From the NCBI RefSeq assembly GCF_008180195.1, contig NZ_VTAV01000002.1:434001-498000 (forward strand): a stretch of DNA of 64,000 nt, read 5' to 3'. The notes beneath the pieces are model-generated. The model was not told the DNA's origin. It was given only the letters and a program-made list of their open reading frames with translations, and ran no database searches. The translations under genes were made by a program, and so were the position numbers. This document shows, piece by piece, positions 61,083 through 64,000 of this stretch; position 1 is the stretch's first letter, and each line of letters opens with the position of its first letter. The stretch comes from Sphingobacterium phlebotomi. Lineage in GTDB: Bacteria > Bacteroidota > Bacteroidia > Sphingobacteriales > Sphingobacteriaceae.

Positions 61083-63374
61083 ATGAAGAAACATGTTATT
61101 GTAAAAGTTTTTAAAGTTTTTTTGCTGACCTGCGTAACCTATCAGGCGTACGGACAGGACGCTTTGAACAAACTGCAGGTTATTGATACGCACAGCGATT
61201 TGCTCTGGCAATCCGATTATCAATCGCTGCAAGGATATCAGGTGCAGCCCGAATGGACGCTGCAAGCCTTCGAGCAGGGAGAATCTGTTGTTGTCAAGAA
61301 TAAAGTTCCTTTATTCGGATGGATAATGAATGAAAGAAATTCTTCCTCCCGACAACAATATTATCAATTGCTGTTGGCAGATAATCTCAACGATATAAAG
61401 CAAAATAGGGGTAACTTATGGAATTCCGGGAAAGTACGGTCTTCTGAATCGACAGCGGTAGTTTACGGAGGAAATGACCTAAGTCCAGGAAATCTTTACT
61501 ATTGGAAAGTAAAAGTATGGGACGAACAGGGAAATGAAAGTGAATTTAGTCCGCTGTCCTGTTTCTACACAGGCCAATTTGTGGAGGGATACGAAACAAC
61601 GACTTACCCTTTGCAGCGAACGGATCAAACCCCAAAGAAACTGATAAAAAGGGAGCAGGAATACTTTATTGATTTTGAAAAAGCTGCCTTCGGTCAGTTG
61701 AGATTAAATCTTGATAGTCCGGTCGCCGATACGATTTTGATCCGGTTCGGTGAAAAAATTACAGCAGAAGGGAAAATCGACAGAAATCCAGGCGGCACAA
61801 TACGTTATCAGGAATATAGGCTTCCTTTATCCCAGGGAACAAATACCTATCAGATCAAATTCAGGAAAGATCAAAGGAATACTGGGCAAGCAGCTGTCCT
61901 GATGCCCGATTATATCGGAGAAGTTCTGCCTTTCCGTTACGTGGAAATTGAAGGCTATGACCATCCCCTACATTATACTGATGTAAAGCGATCTATGGTG
62001 CATTATCCTTTTAATGACAATGCATCCTATTTCCATTCATCGAATGAAATCCTCAACCAAGTATGGGACTTAAGTAAATACAGTATTAAGGCTACAAGTT
62101 TTGCTGGAATATACGTTGATGGTGACCGGGAACGAATTCCTTACGAAGCCGACGCCCTTATCAATCAATTGTGCCATTACTGTGTAGACAATGAATTTAC
62201 AATGGCCAGGGCCTCCCACGAATACCTGCTTCACAACGCCACCTGGCCGACCGAGTGGATTATGCAGTCTGTGATGATGGCTTGGAACGATTACTTGTAT
62301 ACCGGTGATTTACGATCCGTGAGCGCCCATTACGAAACGTTGAAGGCGAAGACGTTGACGGGATTGGAAGATAGCAATGGGCTGATCAGTACCAAAACCG
62401 GAAAGCAAAGTTCAGATTTGTTGAAGTCGATCAATCTCCAGAGAGATACCTTGCGGGATATAGTAGATTGGCCTCATAGCGGTATCCTCGGCCTCGGAAA
62501 AAAGGAACAGGGGGAAACGGATGGTTTCGTGTTTAGACCTTATAATGCGGTAGTCAACGCGTATTATTATCATGCACTGCGTCTGATGGCCAGACTCGCC
62601 AAGGAGATGGAAAGAGCTGATGATTTTGTTTTTTTTAATACCAAGGCAGACAAGTTGTACAATGCTTATCAAAAATATTTTTTTGATAAGGAGAGAAAAG
62701 TTGTTCGGGATGGAATAGGTACGGATCATTCTGCTTTGCATAGCAACATGTTCGCTTTAGCTTTCGGATTGGTACCCGAAGCATCGAAGAAAGAGGTCGT
62801 TGCTTATATACATTCACGAGGAATGGCCTGTAGTGTCTACGGTAGCCAGTTTCTCATGGACGCACTCTACGAGGCTGGAGCGGGTGATTATGCTTTCCAG
62901 CTGCTAACAGCAGAAACAGAACGGAGCTGGTATAATATGATACGGGTAGGGAGTACTATTTCCTTAGAAGCCTGGGATGATAAATACAAACCTAATCAAG
63001 ACTGGAACCATGCATGGGGTGCTGTTCCGGCAAATATCATCCCCAGAAAACTGATGGGAATCGAACCTCTGGAGCCTGGGTGGGATACATTTAGGATACA
63101 ACCTCAATTGGCCGACCTCGAATACGCGAAGATCCGTTTTCCCACTATTAAAGGGTATATCGATGCAGCATACAAACAATCAGCAAATCGACTTGAAGCG
63201 CAGCTGTCGATACCGGCGAATACCGTTGCTGAAATTTATTTGCCCCTGAAAAATAGCCGTGGGAAACCCGTTTTGTATGTGGACGGGAAGGAATACAAAT
63301 ATGAACTCAGCCAAAATTGGATAAAATTGCCTGACCTAGGTACCGGAAATAAGGAAATCATAGTCGTATATTAG
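61083..63374 (+). CDS. GH78 alpha-L-rhamnosidase-type enzyme (secreted)
   Basis: A 763-residue secreted hydrolase with a signal peptide ending TYQAYGQ. An N-terminal beta part carries the rhamnosidase-N-like YYWKVKVWDEQGNESEFS (about residues 125-155). The (alpha/alpha)6 catalytic part has FAGIYVDGDRERIPYEADALINQLCHYC, which aligns with the GH78 block D..RDER.G..GD (candidate acid Glu350 with Asp346 and Asp357). A late acidic block follows: SLEAWDDKYKPNQDWNHAWGAVPANIIPRKLMGIEPLEPGWDTFRIQPQL. It likely removes terminal L-rhamnose from plant or microbial glycans. It is followed by a new ECF sigma gene 148 bases downstream and divergent to uvrA. Confidence 0.88.
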   Translation: MKKHVIVKVFKVFLLTCVTYQAYGQDALNKLQVIDTHSDLLWQSDYQSLQGYQVQPEWTLQAFEQGESVVVKNKVPLFGWIMNERNSSSRQQYYQLLLADNLNDIKQNRGNLWNSGKVRSSESTAVVYGGNDLSPGNLYYWKVKVWDEQGNESEFSPLSCFYTGQFVEGYETTTYPLQRTDQTPKKLIKREQEYFIDFEKAAFGQLRLNLDSPVADTILIRFGEKITAEGKIDRNPGGTIRYQEYRLPLSQGTNTYQIKFRKDQRNTGQAAVLMPDYIGEVLPFRYVEIEGYDHPLHYTDVKRSMVHYPFNDNASYFHSSNEILNQVWDLSKYSIKATSFAGIYVDGDRERIPYEADALINQLCHYCVDNEFTMARASHEYLLHNATWPTEWIMQSVMMAWNDYLYTGDLRSVSAHYETLKAKTLTGLEDSNGLISTKTGKQSSDLLKSINLQRDTLRDIVDWPHSGILGLGKKEQGETDGFVFRPYNAVVNAYYYHALRLMARLAKEMERADDFVFFNTKADKLYNAYQKYFFDKERKVVRDGIGTDHSALHSNMFALAFGLVPEASKKEVVAYIHSRGMACSVYGSQFLMDALYEAGAGDYAFQLLTAETERSWYNMIRVGSTISLEAWDDKYKPNQDWNHAWGAVPANIIPRKLMGIEPLEPGWDTFRIQPQLADLEYAKIRFPTIKGYIDAAYKQSANRLEAQLSIPANTVAEIYLPLKNSRGKPVLYVDGKEYKYELSQNWIKLPDLGTGNKEIIVVY

Positions 63375-63522
63375 GCCATAAAAGCAGGATAGTGCAGGAC
63401 AGTTGCTGGTTTACATTTTGATATTTTTGAATAGCTAGTTGTATCAGACAATGTAGATTCATTGTCACGGTACATTTTATGATATATATAAACCTGCAGG
63501 AATACGATGCAATCTTTTGGTA

Positions 63523-64000
63523 ATGGCCCAAATTGTAAATACGATATCGGATGATGAATTTGCGGATTTCAAGGCTGGAGATCACAAGGCCTTCCGCAAG
63601 GTATTTGATGCTTATCACAAGTCAATTTATAACTATGCTTATAAATTTAGTAAAAATCATGAGGAAGCAGAAGAACTTGTTCAGGAGGTGTTTGTCTCTC
63701 TGTTTCTAAACCGTGACAAGATAGAAAATTCCGAGAGCCTTTATCCTTATTTATTTGTCATCACGAAACGGATAACGATTTCCATTTTCAGAAAAAAGGT
63801 GGTGAAATCCAAATTTGACCATCATTTGAAGTGTAGCTGGAAAGAAGATTGTAAAAGTACAGAACACACGCTTGATACGACGGAGTTAAACAACGTATGG
63901 ACGAGTGCCATAGAGCGTCTCCCCGAAAGGCAACGGGAAGTCTATGAGCTAAATAAAATCAATGGATTATCTTACGAGGAGATTGCGGATAAGATTGGTG
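63523..64000 (+). CDS. ECF RNA polymerase sigma factor, truncated by the window end
   Basis: An open frame from the ATG at 63523 runs off the window after 159 codons. Region 2 is FADFKAGDHKAFRKVFDAYHKSIYNYAYKFSKNHEEAEELVQEVFVSLF. Region 4 is LPERQREVYELNKINGLSYEEIADKIG at the edge. It is a second FecI-like sigma factor, distinct from the one at 10110. It starts 148 bases after the GH78 gene and probably controls a further SusCD locus beyond the window. Confidence 0.9.
   Translation, partial: MAQIVNTISDDEFADFKAGDHKAFRKVFDAYHKSIYNYAYKFSKNHEEAEELVQEVFVSLFLNRDKIENSESLYPYLFVITKRITISIFRKKVVKSKFDHHLKCSWKEDCKSTEHTLDTTELNNVWTSAIERLPERQREVYELNKINGLSYEEIADKIG

Noticed and set aside
1..64000. tRNA, rRNA, CRISPR, insertion sequences, prophage or integrase genes
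   Set aside because: None were found when reading the sequence; no cloverleaf, repeat-spacer or transposase pattern was recognised.

Overview
The window looks like a chromosomal segment from a Bacteroidota genome, most likely of the Sphingobacterium/Pedobacter type (family Sphingobacteriaceae). This is inferred from three SusC/SusD-type loci, FecI-like sigma and FecR-like anti-sigma genes, many lipoproteins, TAnnTTTG-type -7 promoter elements, and housekeeping genes typical of the phylum (PafA-type phosphatase, PspC-domain protein, MiaE, Rrf2). I see no rRNA, tRNA, CRISPR array, transposase or phage gene. No stretch longer than about 300 bases lacks a gene.

Layout. (1) 1-9987, plus strand: the end of a glycan-utilisation locus. 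It holds a 5'-truncated SusD-like lipoprotein, a DUF5689 lipoprotein, a small secreted protein, two Asp-box propeller proteins (one fused to an FGE-like domain), a sialate O-acetylesterase-type SGNH esterase and a YidR-like propeller lipoprotein. It closes with a strong hairpin terminator. Three consecutive proteins carry the same C-terminal beta-rich module. (2) 10110-20337, plus strand: a complete sigma/anti-sigma/SusC/SusD locus with a FISUMP-propeller lipoprotein and an acetyl-xylan-esterase-type hydrolase. (3) 20411-29114: a periplasmic choloylglycine/penicillin V acylase-type hydrolase, a DUF2339 membrane protein with a DUF3999-like partner, a glycosyltransferase, and a GMC dehydrogenase with its small gluconate-2-dehydrogenase-type subunit. 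(4) 29217-34360, minus strand: an OMP-SusC-SusD operon without attached enzymes.

(5) 34553-42507: a signalling cluster. It has two uncharacterised lipoproteins, a LytTR response regulator whose receiver phospho-acceptor Asp is Asn, a Crp/Fnr-type regulator, a NarL-type response regulator with a TPR histidine kinase, a LytTR-only protein, two more lipoproteins and a broken LytTR remnant. A near-identical 13-14 bp DNA motif occurs in three intergenic regions of this cluster. (6) 42672-46569: miaE, a luciferase-like monooxygenase, rlmN, a ComF-type phosphoribosyltransferase and a VanZ-like protein. (7) 46725-51290: a PadR-PspC-outer membrane barrel operon preceded by a large perfect inverted repeat that overlaps the promoter. 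(8) 51352-63374: an SMP-30/NHL-like lipoprotein, a GH95 fucosidase overlapping murF, an Rrf2 regulator, a PafA-type phosphatase, uvrA and a GH78 rhamnosidase-type enzyme. (9) 63523-64000: the start of another ECF sigma factor that runs off the end.

Functionally the window is dominated by capture and trimming of complex, probably O-acetylated host or plant glycans. The hydrolases suggest fucose, rhamnose and possibly sialic-acid-like residues. The SusCD pairs import the products and the ECF/FecR pair senses them. All family calls are from reading translated sequence by eye; no database search was possible.
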